A stretch of 64,000 bases of DNA from Mesorhizobium sp. (GCA_019635735.1 JAHBYX010000008.1:186001-250000); one strand, 5' to 3'. Positions 15,789-24,759 are shown, numbered from the stretch's first letter. The notes: generated by a model not told the origin, from the letters alone. Numbers and translations are program-made.

Positions 15789-16716
15789 CGTTCGCGCCGC
15801 CGCCGTGGGACAGGCCGACCCCGTGGTCGCCGGCCTCGTGGAGCCGTCCGGCCCGCGGCCGCGCCGCGCCCTGTCGCGGCGCAACATCGTCATATACGGG
15901 ACGCTGCTCCTCTTTTCCGTCTACTACCTGATGCCGCTCTACGTGATGATCGTCACGTCGCTGAAGGGAATGCCGGAAATCCGCTTCGGCAACGTCTTCG
16001 CGCCCCCGGTTGAGATCACCTTCGAGCCCTGGGTCAAGGCCTGGTCGACGGCTTGCACCGGCCTCAACTGCGACGGGCTCTCGCGCGGTTTCTGGAACTC
16101 GGTGCGCATCACCGTGCCGAGCGTCATCATCTCGATCCTGATCGCCTCGGTGAACGGCTACGCGCTCGCCAACTGGCGTTTCAAGGGCGCCAACATCTTC
16201 TTCACCATCCTCATCGTCGGCGCCTTCATCCCCTACCAGGTGATGATCTATCCGATCGTCATCATCCTGCGCGAGATGGGCGTCTACGGCACGCTGACCG
16301 GCTTGGTCATCGTCCACACCATCTTCGGCATGCCGATCAACACGCTGCTGTTCCGCAACTACTTCGCCTCGGTGCCGGAGGAACTGTTCAAGGCCGCGCG
16401 CGTCGACGGCGCCGGCTTCTGGGCGATCTACTTCCGCATCATGCTACCCATGTCGCTGCCGATCTTCGTCGTGTCGATGATCATCCAGGTGACCGGCATC
16501 TGGAACGACTTCCTGTTCGGCGTCGTCTACACCCGCCCCGAGACCTACCCGATGACCGTCCAGCTCAACAACATCGTCAACTCGGTGCAAGGCGTGAAGG
16601 AGTACAACGTCAACATGGCCGCAACGCTGCTCACCGGCCTCGTGCCGCTCGTCATCTACTTCATCTCGGGCAAGCTGTTCGTGCGCGGCATCGCCGCTGG
16701 CGCCGTGAAGGGGTGA
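15781..16716 (+). CDS. Carbohydrate ABC transporter permease (MalG type)
   Basis: 311 residues from a GTG start at 15781, preceded by GGGAGGA. Six membrane segments are present and the EAA loop is PEELFKAARVDGAGFWAIYF near 198-217. It is the partner permease of the MalF-type subunit and overlaps its gene by 8 bp. The ATPase gene starts 4 bases after its stop. Confidence 0.93.
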   Translation: MADVRAAAVGQADPVVAGLVEPSGPRPRRALSRRNIVIYGTLLLFSVYYLMPLYVMIVTSLKGMPEIRFGNVFAPPVEITFEPWVKAWSTACTGLNCDGLSRGFWNSVRITVPSVIISILIASVNGYALANWRFKGANIFFTILIVGAFIPYQVMIYPIVIILREMGVYGTLTGLVIVHTIFGMPINTLLFRNYFASVPEELFKAARVDGAGFWAIYFRIMLPMSLPIFVVSMIIQVTGIWNDFLFGVVYTRPETYPMTVQLNNIVNSVQGVKEYNVNMAATLLTGLVPLVIYFISGKLFVRGIAAGAVKG

Positions 16717-16720
16717 GCCG

Positions 16721-17794
16721 ATGACCAGCGTTCTCGTCAAGGACGTCTCGCTCAACTTCGGCACAGTCGAGGTGCTGAAGAAGATGAATCTCGAGGTCCA
16801 GCAGGGCGAGTTCATCGTGCTGCTCGGCCCCTCCGGTTGCGGCAAGTCCACGCTTCTGAACTGCATCGCCGGCCTGCTGGACGTCTCGGCCGGGCAGATC
16901 TTCATCAACGGCAAGAACGTCACCTGGGAGGAGCCCAAGGACCGCGGCATCGGCATGGTGTTCCAGTCCTACGCGCTCTACCCGCAGATGACGGTCGAAG
17001 GGAACCTGTCCTTCGGCCTGAAGAATGCCCGCCTGCCGCGGGATGAAATTGCCAAGCGCATCGCCCGGGCCGCGGAGATCCTGCAGATCCAGCCGCTGCT
17101 CCAGCGCAAGCCGGCCGCACTCTCCGGCGGCCAGCGCCAGCGCGTCGCGATCGGCCGCGCCCTGGTGCGCGACGTCGACGTCTTCCTATTCGACGAACCG
17201 CTCTCCAACCTCGATGCCAAGCTGCGCGCCGAACTGCGTGTCGAGATCAAGCGGCTGCACAACCAGCTCGCCAATACCATGATCTACGTGACCCACGACC
17301 AGATCGAGGCGATGACGCTTGCGGACCGGATCGCCGTCATGCGCGGCGGCGTGATCCAGCAGTTCGCCTCCCCGAAGGAGATCTACAATCGCCCGGTGAA
17401 CCTCTTCGTCGCCGGCTTCATCGGCTCGCCCGGCATGAATTTCCTCGACGGCGAGATTGCCGATGGGAGCTTCGCCACGGACGGCGTGCGCATCCCGCTG
17501 TCGCGCTATGAAACCGCGGCTCCGCCGGCTTCGGGCACGAAAGTCACATTCGGCATCCGCCCCGAACACGTCGCCCTGAACAGCGGCGCGGACTGGCCCT
17601 TCTCGGCAAGGGTTAAGGTCGATGTCGTCGAGCCGATGGGCTCGGATTCGCTCGTCTGGACAAAGCTCGGACGGCACAATCTCGCCGTTCGCGTGCCGAC
17701 CGAGCGCATGCCGTCGACCGGCGACATGGTCGAGATCGGCTTCGATCCGATGCGGGCCTCCCTCTTCGATGCCGCCGAAGGCCTGCGGCTCTGA
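16721..17794 (+). CDS. Sugar ABC transporter ATP-binding protein (UgpC/MalK type)
   Basis: 357 residues. Walker A is GPSGCGKST at about 38-46, the signature is LSGGQRQRVA, Walker B is VFLFDEPLSNLDA, and the switch His is in YVTHDQIEA. A C-terminal TOBE regulatory domain (about 240-357) is typical of MalK/UgpC. It energises the two permeases and could serve other CUT1 systems too. Confidence 0.95.
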   Translation: MTSVLVKDVSLNFGTVEVLKKMNLEVQQGEFIVLLGPSGCGKSTLLNCIAGLLDVSAGQIFINGKNVTWEEPKDRGIGMVFQSYALYPQMTVEGNLSFGLKNARLPRDEIAKRIARAAEILQIQPLLQRKPAALSGGQRQRVAIGRALVRDVDVFLFDEPLSNLDAKLRAELRVEIKRLHNQLANTMIYVTHDQIEAMTLADRIAVMRGGVIQQFASPKEIYNRPVNLFVAGFIGSPGMNFLDGEIADGSFATDGVRIPLSRYETAAPPASGTKVTFGIRPEHVALNSGADWPFSARVKVDVVEPMGSDSLVWTKLGRHNLAVRVPTERMPSTGDMVEIGFDPMRASLFDAAEGLRL

Positions 17795-17826
17795 CACAGC
17801 GACTGCCAACTCACAGGAACACCGAC

Positions 17827-18573
17827 ATGAACTGGTCTTTCCAGCTTTACAGCGCCCGCAATTTCAAGCCCTGGGCCGACGTGCTGAAAATGCTCGCGCG
17901 CAACGGCTATGCGCAGGTGGAGGGCTTCGGCGGCGTCTACGACGATGTCGCCGGCCTGCGCGCCGAGATGGACCGCAACGGACTGACGATGCCCTCGGCC
18001 CATTTCTCGATCGACATGCTGGAAGGCGACTTCGACGGCGTGCGCCGCACCGCCGACACTCTTGGCGTGACGCTGCTCGTCTGCCCCTATCTGATGCCCG
18101 ACAAGCGACCGTCAGACGCCGCCGGCTGGCGCGCCTTCGGCGCACGGCTCGCCGCGGTGGGCGACAAGGCGACGAAGGCGGGCTACGGCTTCGCCTGGCA
18201 CAACCACGATTTCGAGTTCAAGGCCCTGCCCGACGGTTCGGTGCCGCAGAAACTCATCCTCGACGCCGCGCCGTCGATCGGACTCGAGCTCGACGTCGCC
18301 TGGGTGGTGCGCGGCGGCGCCGATCCGGCCAAATGGATCGCCGACTATGCGAGCCGCATTCTCGCCGTCCACGTCAAGGACATCGCGCCCGCCGGCCAGA
18401 ACGCCAGCGAGGACGGCTGGGCCGACGTCGGCCACGGCACGGTGCCGTGGAAATCGCTGATGGCCGAGCTTCGCGCCAAGACGCCGGCGAAGGTCTACAT
18501 CATGGAACACGACAACCCGTCCGACGTCGAGCGCTTCGCGCGCCGATCCATCGAATCGGTCAAATCCTACTGA
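17827..18573 (+). CDS. Sugar phosphate isomerase/epimerase family TIM barrel
   Basis: 248 residues, AP-endonuclease-2-like xylose-isomerase fold. Likely metal ligands are the Glu in AQVEGFGG, the His/Glu in WHNHDFEF, the Asp in ELDVAWVV, the His in VHVKD and the Glu in IMEHDNP. Members isomerise, epimerise or process keto-sugars. Its pairing with a Gfo/Idh/MocA dehydrogenase suggests the imported sugar is oxidised to a keto-sugar and then rearranged or cleaved. The exact reaction is not inferable. Confidence 0.88.
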   Translation: MNWSFQLYSARNFKPWADVLKMLARNGYAQVEGFGGVYDDVAGLRAEMDRNGLTMPSAHFSIDMLEGDFDGVRRTADTLGVTLLVCPYLMPDKRPSDAAGWRAFGARLAAVGDKATKAGYGFAWHNHDFEFKALPDGSVPQKLILDAAPSIGLELDVAWVVRGGADPAKWIADYASRILAVHVKDIAPAGQNASEDGWADVGHGTVPWKSLMAELRAKTPAKVYIMEHDNPSDVERFARRSIESVKSY

Positions 18574-18584
18574 GGGGCCGCCAG

Positions 18585-19724
18585 ATGGCTGGAAAAAAGA
18601 AACTGCGCGTCGGCGTCGTCGGCTGCGGCAACATCTCGACCGCCTATTTCCGTTTGGCGCCGCTGTTCAAGGGCGTGCGCATGGTCGCCTGCGCCGACCT
18701 CAAGCCCGAACTCGCCGAGACGCAGGCCAAGGCCTTCGGCCTCAAGGCGATGACGGTGGACGAACTCCTCGCTGACAAGGACATCGACATCGTCGTCAAC
18801 CTGACGATCCCGGCGGCGCACTATCCGATCTCCAAGGCCGCGCTCGACGCCGGCAAGCACGTCTATTCGGAAAAGCCCTTCGTCCTGTCGCTGAAGGAAG
18901 GGCTCGACCTCAAGAAGCGGGCGGAGAAGAAGGGTCTTCGCATCGGCTCGGCGCCCGACACCTTCCTCGGCGGCGCGCACCAGCAGGCCCGCGCCCTCAT
19001 CGACGCCGGCAAGATCGGTCAGGTGACGTCCGGCGTCTGCCACGTGATGAACCACGGCATGGAGCATTGGCATCCGAACCCGGACTTCTTCTACGCACCC
19101 GGCGGCGGACCGATCCTCGACCTCGGGCCCTACTATGTTTCGAGCCTCGTCCAGCTGATCGGACCGGTGACGAAGGTCGCGGCGCTGACCTCGATCCCGC
19201 AGGCCGAGCGCACGATATCCAACGGCCCCCGCACAGGCGAGACGGTGCCCGTCGGCACGCCGACGACGATCCACGCGCTCCTGCATTTCGCCAATGGCGC
19301 GGTCGTCACGCTCAACGCGTCATGGGATGTCTGGTCGCATGGCCACGCGCCGATCGAGCTTTACGGCGAGGACGGCACCATGCTGGTGCCCGATCCGAAC
19401 TTCTTCGGCGGCACGGTCGGCCTCACCCGGCGGGACAAGCCGCTGGCGAAGCTGCCGGCATGGAAGCATCCGCTCGGCGTGCCCAACCAGCAGTCGCCGC
19501 GCGGCCCGCTCGCAAACTACCGCACCGTTGGCCTGGCCGACATGGCGCTGGGCATCCTGGAAGATCGGCCGCACCGCTGCTCGCTCGATTTCGCGCTGCA
19601 CGCGATCGACATCATGACCGCCATCCTGCAGTCGGGCGAGACGGGCAAGTTCGTCACGCTGACGACGAGTTGCGAGCGTCCCGCCGCACTCGACCCGGCG
19701 ACCGCCCGCAAAATGATAGCCTGA
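18585..19724 (+). CDS. Gfo/Idh/MocA family sugar oxidoreductase
   Basis: 379 residues from ATG 18585, the first start that gives a proper Rossmann fold (LRVGVVGCGNISTAY at about 6-20). The frame is open further upstream but overlaps the epimerase gene. The catalytic-region lysine lies in YSEKPFVLS near residue 99, followed by the GFO C-terminal sheet domain (GGGPILDLGPYYV). It is an NAD(P)-dependent dehydrogenase acting on a sugar or cyclitol, and is the last gene of the LacI-controlled operon. Confidence 0.92.
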   Translation: MAGKKKLRVGVVGCGNISTAYFRLAPLFKGVRMVACADLKPELAETQAKAFGLKAMTVDELLADKDIDIVVNLTIPAAHYPISKAALDAGKHVYSEKPFVLSLKEGLDLKKRAEKKGLRIGSAPDTFLGGAHQQARALIDAGKIGQVTSGVCHVMNHGMEHWHPNPDFFYAPGGGPILDLGPYYVSSLVQLIGPVTKVAALTSIPQAERTISNGPRTGETVPVGTPTTIHALLHFANGAVVTLNASWDVWSHGHAPIELYGEDGTMLVPDPNFFGGTVGLTRRDKPLAKLPAWKHPLGVPNQQSPRGPLANYRTVGLADMALGILEDRPHRCSLDFALHAIDIMTAILQSGETGKFVTLTTSCERPAALDPATARKMIA

Positions 19725-19731
19725 GACAATT

Positions 19732-19754
19732 CAGGCGGCCTTTCGGGCCGCCTG
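19732..19754 (+). terminator. Terminator-like hairpin after the sugar operon
   Basis: CAGGCGGCC and GGCCGCCTG form a perfect 9-bp stem around TTTCG, starting 8 bases after the stop of the oxidoreductase gene. No T-run follows. It may serve both converging units; a smaller GACGCC/GGCGTC hairpin (19784-19801) abuts the end of gstI. Confidence 0.7.
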
Positions 19755-19803
19755 TACACGCATCGCCGATGCTCGTGCGTCCGGACGCCGCCTCAGGCGT
19801 CGC

Positions 19804-19989
19804 TCAGTGTTTCTTGGCCTGCTCCGCGTCGTCGCGGATGGCGTCCTCGTGATACCAGCCGTGCACATCGACGACGGGCACCTGCTCCGCCGGCGCGAGG
19901 GGCTCGTGGCGCGCGAGAAAGCCGGCGCGACCGCCGAGGGGAAACTGAAGGATCTGGGCGCTTTGGCCGTGCTGCGTGTTGGTCATCAT
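19804..19989 (-). CDS. gstI: DUF2735 small protein, GstI-like inhibitor of GSII expression
   Basis: 61 residues (or 60 from the second ATG), preceded by GGAG 8 bases before the first ATG. It has the family core ILQFPLGGRAGF near residues 13-24 and an acidic/basic tail. In Rhizobium leguminosarum the gene of about 63 codons divergent from glnII is gstI, whose product lowers glnII expression post-transcriptionally. Size, orientation and neighbour all match. It has its own sigma-70-type promoter in the shared region. Confidence 0.88.
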   Translation of the reverse strand: MMTNTQHGQSAQILQFPLGGRAGFLARHEPLAPAEQVPVVDVHGWYHEDAIRDDAEQAKKH

Positions 19990-20015
19990 TTCTGCTCCGC
20001 CTAATGCCGAACATC

Positions 20016-20044
20016 AGTATAACTCAGGTGGGTGCTGCACTCAA
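20016..20044 (-). promoter_or_regulatory. Sigma-70-type promoter of gstI
   Basis: On the minus strand TTGAGT (-35) and TATACT (-10) are separated by exactly 17 bases, with a start expected near 20009. That leaves a leader of about 20 bases before the gstI ATG. Both hexamers are close to consensus, which is rare in this GC-rich window. Confidence 0.7.
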
Positions 20045-20279
20045 TTTAATCAAGATGCCTTTTTTATAGTCATTTTTTGTGCAGGTCTCCCGACGAGCGG
20101 CTTTCTGCACCCTAATGCGGCAATCGCAGGCCAGTTCCCGCCCCTCCCGGAAGCCTTTGTCGAAACCGCAGGCAAACGCGGAAAATGCTGCATTTTTCGC
20201 CGCTTGCGCGATGGCCGCTCTGATTCGGTCTATTGCGGGTCGCGAAGTGCCCTTTCGTAAGCGAAGCATTAACCCCAAC

Positions 20280-20295
20280 TGGCACGCCTGTTGCA
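20280..20295 (+). promoter_or_regulatory. Sigma-54 (RpoN) promoter of glnII
   Basis: TGGCACGCCTGTTGCA matches the sigma-54 consensus TGGCACG-N4-TTGCW at every defined position. The -24 GG is at 20281-20282 and the -12 GC at 20293-20294, so transcription should start near 20306, about 64 bases before the glnII ATG. NtrC-activated, sigma-54-dependent glnII expression is established in rhizobia. Confidence 0.93.
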
Positions 20296-20369
20296 TTGCA
20301 CCATCCGGCATGCGCACGGCCTCCCGGCTGGGCGATCAGAGTTCGACGCAACTTCGTAAGAGAGGCGAA

Positions 20370-21407
20370 ATGACCAAGTACAAGTTGGAGTATATCTGGC
20401 TCGACGGCTATACCCCGGTTCCGAACCTCCGCGGCAAGACGCAGATCAAGGAATACGAGAGATTCCCCTCGCTCGAGGAGCTTCCGCTGTGGGGCTTCGA
20501 CGGCTCGTCGACGATGCAGGCGGAAGGCCGCTCGTCCGACTGCGTACTGAAGCCGGTCGCCCTCTACCCGGATCCGGCGCGCAAGAACGGCGTGCTGGTC
20601 ATGTGCGAAGTCATGATGCCCGATGGCGTCACCCCGCATCCGTCGAACACGCGCGCGACCATCCTCGACGACGATGGCGCGTGGTTCGGCTTCGAGCAGG
20701 AATACTTCTTCTACAAGGACGGCCGCCCGCTCGGCTTTCCCGAGCACGGCTACCCCGCCCCGCAGGGTCCCTACTACACCGGCGTCGGCTACAGGAACGT
20801 CGGCGACATCGCCCGCACGATCGTCGAGGAACACCTCGAGCTCTGCCTCGAGGCCGGCATCAACCATGAAGGCATCAACGCCGAAGTGGCGAAGGGCCAG
20901 TGGGAATTCCAGATCTTCGGCAAGGGCTCCAGGAAGGCCGCAGACCAGATCTGGATGGCGCGCTACCTGCTGTTGCGCCTGTGCGAGAAGTATTGCATCG
21001 ACGTCGAATTCCACTGCAAGCCGCTGGGCGACACCGACTGGAACGGCTCGGGCATGCACTGCAACTTCTCGACCGCCTTCATGCGCGAAGTCGGCGGCAA
21101 GGCCTATTTCGAGGCCCTGATGGCTGCCTTCGAAAAGAACCTGATGGATCACATCGGCGTCTACGGTCCGGACAACGACAAGCGCCTGACCGGCAAGCAC
21201 GAGACCGCTCCGTGGAACAAGTTCTCCTACGGCGTGGCCGACCGCGGCGCCTCGATCCGCGTGCCGCACTCCTTCATCAAGAACGACTACAAGGGTTATC
21301 TCGAGGATCGCCGCCCGAACTCGCAGGGCGACCCCTACCAGATCGCCTCGGTCGTGCTGAAGACGATCGCGGAAGTCCCGACCGAGGCTTACGCCAAGGC
21401 GGCCTGA
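20370..21407 (+). CDS. glnII: Glutamine synthetase II (eukaryotic-type GSII)
   Basis: 345 residues from ATG 20370, behind AGAGGCG. It has the beta-grasp start KLEYIWLDGYTPVPNLRGKT, the LPLWGFDGSSTMQAEG segment, the catalytic motif WFGFEQEYFFY and the ATP/glutamate-site block KHETAPWNKFSYGVADRG. This is the octa/decameric GSII of rhizobia and eukaryotes, without the GSI adenylylation loop. It makes glutamine from glutamate, ammonia and ATP under nitrogen limitation. Sigma-54 promoter upstream, gstI divergent, terminator downstream. Confidence 0.97.
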   Translation: MTKYKLEYIWLDGYTPVPNLRGKTQIKEYERFPSLEELPLWGFDGSSTMQAEGRSSDCVLKPVALYPDPARKNGVLVMCEVMMPDGVTPHPSNTRATILDDDGAWFGFEQEYFFYKDGRPLGFPEHGYPAPQGPYYTGVGYRNVGDIARTIVEEHLELCLEAGINHEGINAEVAKGQWEFQIFGKGSRKAADQIWMARYLLLRLCEKYCIDVEFHCKPLGDTDWNGSGMHCNFSTAFMREVGGKAYFEALMAAFEKNLMDHIGVYGPDNDKRLTGKHETAPWNKFSYGVADRGASIRVPHSFIKNDYKGYLEDRRPNSQGDPYQIASVVLKTIAEVPTEAYAKAA

Positions 21408-21450
21408 TTTCCTCGCCCGGCCCAATGCCGGCCTGGTTCTGACCCGAAAG

Positions 21451-21476
21451 CGGCCCGGCTGATCCCAGCCGGGCCG
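21451..21476 (+). terminator. Rho-independent-like terminator of glnII
   Basis: CGGCCCGGCT and AGCCGGGCCG form a perfect 10-bp stem with a 6-base loop, followed by the T-rich TTCGTCGTTT. It lies 44 bases after the glnII stop. Confidence 0.8.
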
Positions 21477-21554
21477 TTCGTCGTTTCGGCCGGTCTGCCC
21501 GGCTGGCACGCGCTTGGGCGCTCTGATAGCCTGTGGCAGATCGGAGATCGCTTC

Positions 21555-22973
21555 ATGCTTCAGACCAGCCGGGACTTCCTGACGGCCGCATTCGAGACCC
21601 AGAAGGCGGCTTTCTCGCGCGACCCCTTCCCGGATCTCGACGCGCGGCGCGCAAGCCTGAAGCAGCTCCTGGCTCTCACGGAAAAGCACGAGGCCGAATT
21701 CTGCGCGGCGATCGACGCCGATTTCGGCGGACGCTCCGCGCATGAGACGCGGCTCGCCGAGATCGTCGTGGTCCGCGCCGGCATCCGCCACGCGCTGTCG
21801 CACCTGTCGTCGTGGATGGCCGAGAAACGCATGCCGACGGCGATGCCGTTCTGGCCGGCGAAGAACCGCCTCCTGCCGCAGCCGCTCGGCGTGGTCGGCA
21901 TCGTCTCGCCCTGGAACTACCCGTTCCAGCTGGCGCTGGCGCCGGCGACGGCCGCACTTGCCGCCGGCAACCGCGTGCTGATCAAGCCGTCCGAGCTGAC
22001 GCCGCGGTTTTCCGAACTGCTCGCCTCGCTGGCGGCGAAACATTTCGCGGCCGACCAGCTCAACATAGTCCTCGGCGACGCCGAAGTCGGCAAGGCGTTC
22101 GTCTCGATGCCGTTCGACCATCTGCTCTTCACCGGCTCGACCTCGGTCGGACGCCAGGTCGCGGTCGCGGCCGCCGCCAACCTGACGCCGGTCACGCTCG
22201 AACTCGGCGGCAAGTCGCCGGCGATCCTCGATCCCTCCTGCGACCTCGACAAGGCCATTGCCAGCGTCGCCTACGGCAAGCTGCTCAACGCCGGCCAGAC
22301 CTGCATCGCGCCCGACTATCTGATGGTGCCGGTCGGCAAGGGCCGGGACGTCGCCGGCAAGATGGCGCAGGCGATGACCAGGCTCTATCCGAGCTTTGCC
22401 GGCAATCCCGATTACACGGCGATTGTCTCGGACCGCCATCACGCGCGGCTGAAGGGCTTGGTCGATGAGGTGCGCGCCGGCGGCGCCGAGGTGATCGAGG
22501 TCAACCCGGCCGGCGAGAACTTCGGCAATACGCGCAAGCTTGCACCCGCGATCGTCCTCAACGCCGATCCGGACGCCGGGCTGATGCAGGAGGAAATCTT
22601 CGGCCCGATCCTTCCGATCGTCGAGTATGGCGACGTCCGCGAGGCAATATCCTACGTCAATGAGCGCGACCGGCCGCTGGCGCTCTACTGGTTCGGCAAG
22701 GACGCTGCTGCCCGGCGCCGGGTGCTGCGCGAGACGGTGGCCGGCGGCGTGACGATCAACGACTGCCTGATGCACATCGCCCAGGAGGACCAACCCTTCG
22801 GCGGCGTCGGCGCTTCGGGCATGGGCGCCTATCACGGCGAATGGGGCTTCCGCACTTTCAGCAAGGAAAAGCCGATCTTCGTCCAGTCGCCGCTCTCGGC
22901 CGGCGGCATGCTGCGCCCGCCCTACGGGCCGGCGTTCGAACGGGTGCTGCGCCTGTTCAGGTTGATGACCTGA
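21555..22973 (+). CDS. calB: Coniferyl-aldehyde-type aldehyde dehydrogenase
   Basis: 472 residues, the length of class-3-like ALDHs including CalB. Catalytic residues are present: N121 (SPWNYPF), E216 (TLELGGK) and nucleophile C250 (NAGQTCIAPDY). The coenzyme loop is FTGSTSVGR near 192-200. It oxidises an aldehyde to the acid with NAD(P). The CalB group acts on coniferyl aldehyde, which would feed ferulate-type acids to the aromatic genes at 1-4186, but related enzymes act on fatty or terpenoid aldehydes. It stands alone between the glnII terminator and a converging gene. Confidence 0.85.
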   Translation: MLQTSRDFLTAAFETQKAAFSRDPFPDLDARRASLKQLLALTEKHEAEFCAAIDADFGGRSAHETRLAEIVVVRAGIRHALSHLSSWMAEKRMPTAMPFWPAKNRLLPQPLGVVGIVSPWNYPFQLALAPATAALAAGNRVLIKPSELTPRFSELLASLAAKHFAADQLNIVLGDAEVGKAFVSMPFDHLLFTGSTSVGRQVAVAAAANLTPVTLELGGKSPAILDPSCDLDKAIASVAYGKLLNAGQTCIAPDYLMVPVGKGRDVAGKMAQAMTRLYPSFAGNPDYTAIVSDRHHARLKGLVDEVRAGGAEVIEVNPAGENFGNTRKLAPAIVLNADPDAGLMQEEIFGPILPIVEYGDVREAISYVNERDRPLALYWFGKDAAARRRVLRETVAGGVTINDCLMHIAQEDQPFGGVGASGMGAYHGEWGFRTFSKEKPIFVQSPLSAGGMLRPPYGPAFERVLRLFRLMT

Positions 22974-23002
22974 CGAAGGGTTCCTGAGAACCTGCCCGCG
23001 CT

Positions 23003-23833
23003 TCAGCCGAGTTCCAGGCTCGTCACCCCGTAGACGCCGCCAAGCCGGATGGCTGGTGCCGGGCCTCGATACATCCGCGCCGTCTCGAATCCGCGCGCCA
23101 GGCCAGCCGCCTCGAGCGCGGCGGAGAATTCCCTCTGCGTATCGGGCACGTCGATGTGGATCTCGCCACCGCAGGCGCTTGCCAGCGCGGCAAGCAGGGC
23201 GAGGGCGACATCCATATCGTCGGCAAACAGCGGGCCCACCTTGAAGCCCTCGCGACAGGCCCGGGCGACGCCATAGCCGCGCATTCTACCGCGATCCATG
23301 CGGACGAGCGCCATATGCGGAGGGAGGATCCAGCGCTCGAGAAAGGCGGTTCGCGGCGCTGGAAAATGCAGCCGGTCGAAGCTCACGACGGGACCCAGGA
23401 GGTTAGGTGTCAGCGGCCGGACCGGAACGGACGGTGCGGCTCCGCCAAAGCGCCCCGACCAGCGGAACGTCCGGTAATCGTCGACGAAGCCCATGCTCCG
23501 GTAGTTCGCCTGCTGAGCGGGTACGCCGTCGAGCCCGACCGTCCGGCCCGCGAGACGCGCCATGCCGGCATCCCATACAGCCTTGCCGTAACCCCTGCCG
23601 CGCATGTCCGGCCGGCAGACGTAGAGGCCGATGAAGGCGAAATCCGCGCCATAGGCGACCGCCGCGATGCCCGCGACCATTTCGTTTCCGACGAAGGCAC
23701 CGAGAAAGCCCTTCGGATCGGCCGTGTGGAACGCGGCTGCGTCGTGGCGGCCGGGATTCCAGCCTTCGCCGGCGGCCCAATCGACGAGCGTTTCGATTTC
23801 GGCGAGCGAGAGTGTCCTGATAATGGGTGTCAT
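23003..23833 (-). CDS. GNAT family N-acetyltransferase
   Basis: 276 residues from ATG 23833; the frame runs on to 23968 but the conserved fold begins at MTPIIRTLSLAEIETL. The acetyl-CoA loop RPDMRGRGYGKAVWDAGM lies near 78-95. A second, diverged acetyltransferase-like half (about 140-276) has MRGYGVARACREGFKVGP. This two-lobed arrangement is common in GNAT proteins of unknown substrate. It converges with the aldehyde dehydrogenase gene; no functional link is visible. Confidence 0.88.
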   Translation of the reverse strand: MTPIIRTLSLAEIETLVDWAAGEGWNPGRHDAAAFHTADPKGFLGAFVGNEMVAGIAAVAYGADFAFIGLYVCRPDMRGRGYGKAVWDAGMARLAGRTVGLDGVPAQQANYRSMGFVDDYRTFRWSGRFGGAAPSVPVRPLTPNLLGPVVSFDRLHFPAPRTAFLERWILPPHMALVRMDRGRMRGYGVARACREGFKVGPLFADDMDVALALLAALASACGGEIHIDVPDTQREFSAALEAAGLARGFETARMYRGPAPAIRLGGVYGVTSLELG

Positions 23834-23994
23834 TGTGCGGCCGGTGGTCAGGCAGGCTCGGTCTCTGGCGCAAACGCGGCGCGCGCGCCCGAAAGCTCCT
23901 GCCCGCCGGACAGGCATAGGCGCCGCGCATCGACGTCGCAAGTGCGAGAACGCCCCGCACTCAACCACGCGCTGAGCCTAAGACTGCACCGCGC

Positions 23995-24759
23995 TTAGCC
24001 CTTGCGGATGTTGCGCATCATCAGACGCGCATAAAGGCCGGGCGACAGCCGGTTGACCAGCGCTGCGAGCCGGGCGACCCGCCCGACCGGGATAAAAGGC
24101 CGCCGCGATTCCACCCCTTCAAGGATGATCGTCGCCGCGACGGCGGGATCCATGTAGTCGATCCCATCGGGGGCGGAACCGGGCCGTGCGATGCCGCTCT
24201 CGCCCTGCTGCGGCACCCCGACATTCGTCGCGACGAAGGACGGCGCGGCGATCAGCACGTCGACGCCGAATTCGCGTTCCTCCTCGCGAAGGGTCCGGAA
24301 GAACCCCTCGAGTGCATGCTTGCTCGCCGAATAGGCGGAGCGCCGGTGGAGCGGCGCAAAGCCCGCAACGGAGGAGATCGCCAGATGCACGCCCCCGGAT
24401 CGGCGCACCGGCCCCAGCAGTTCCGCCGCGACGTGGATCGCGCCGAAATAGTTGACCTCGAACACCCGCCTGTGCGCGGCGAGCGGCGTCTCGGCGAAGA
24501 GGCCGATCTGGGTAATGCCGGCATTGTAGACGACGAGGTCGATCGAGGCGCACTCATTGCGCAGACGCCGGCAGACCGCGGCGACCGCGTCCGGATCCGT
24601 CAGGTCGCAGTCATGGATGGACACCGATGCAGATGCGGCAGCGTCGAGTTCCCGGCCGGGGAGATCGAGCACGACTACATGCCAGCCTTTGGCGACGAGG
24701 GCCTGTGTCAGCGCCCGGCCGAGCCCGCCCGCGCCGCCGGTGATGACCGCCGTCTTCAC
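23995..24759 (-). CDS. SDR family NAD(P)-dependent oxidoreductase
   Basis: 254 residues, classical short-chain dehydrogenase. The cofactor motif is TGGAGGLGRA at 7-16, NAG is in VVYNAGIT, the catalytic Ser is in AISSVAG, and YSASK gives the Tyr/Lys pair. It is the last gene of the minus-strand catabolic run and overlaps the epimerase/dehydratase gene by 4 bp (ATGA). It probably oxidises a hydroxyl on the pathway intermediate. Substrate unknown. Confidence 0.9.
   Translation of the reverse strand: MKTAVITGGAGGLGRALTQALVAKGWHVVVLDLPGRELDAAASASVSIHDCDLTDPDAVAAVCRRLRNECASIDLVVYNAGITQIGLFAETPLAAHRRVFEVNYFGAIHVAAELLGPVRRSGGVHLAISSVAGFAPLHRRSAYSASKHALEGFFRTLREEEREFGVDVLIAAPSFVATNVGVPQQGESGIARPGSAPDGIDYMDPAVAATIILEGVESRRPFIPVGRVARLAALVNRLSPGLYARLMMRNIRKG

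Larger units (their letters stand above)
19990..20369. other. 380-bp gstI-glnII control region
   Basis: It holds the sigma-70-type gstI promoter and the sigma-54 glnII promoter, listed separately. TGCACC at 20106 with GCGGCA at 20117 resembles a degenerate NtrC site. A longer in-frame extension of glnII to 20079 runs through the sigma-54 promoter and is not real. Confidence 0.6.

Noticed and set aside
17622..18584. Long N-terminal extension of the Gfo/Idh/MocA gene
   Set aside because: The frame is open but overlaps the ATPase and epimerase genes and encodes nothing conserved before MAGKKKLRVGVVGCG.
20079..20369. 97-residue N-terminal extension of glnII
   Set aside because: It runs through the sigma-54 promoter; GSII proteins begin at MTKYKLEYIWLDG.
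20112..22835. 907-residue open frame on the minus strand
   Set aside because: It is antisense to glnII and the aldehyde dehydrogenase, both of which have intact family motifs. It contains only low-complexity Arg/Asp/His-rich sequence.
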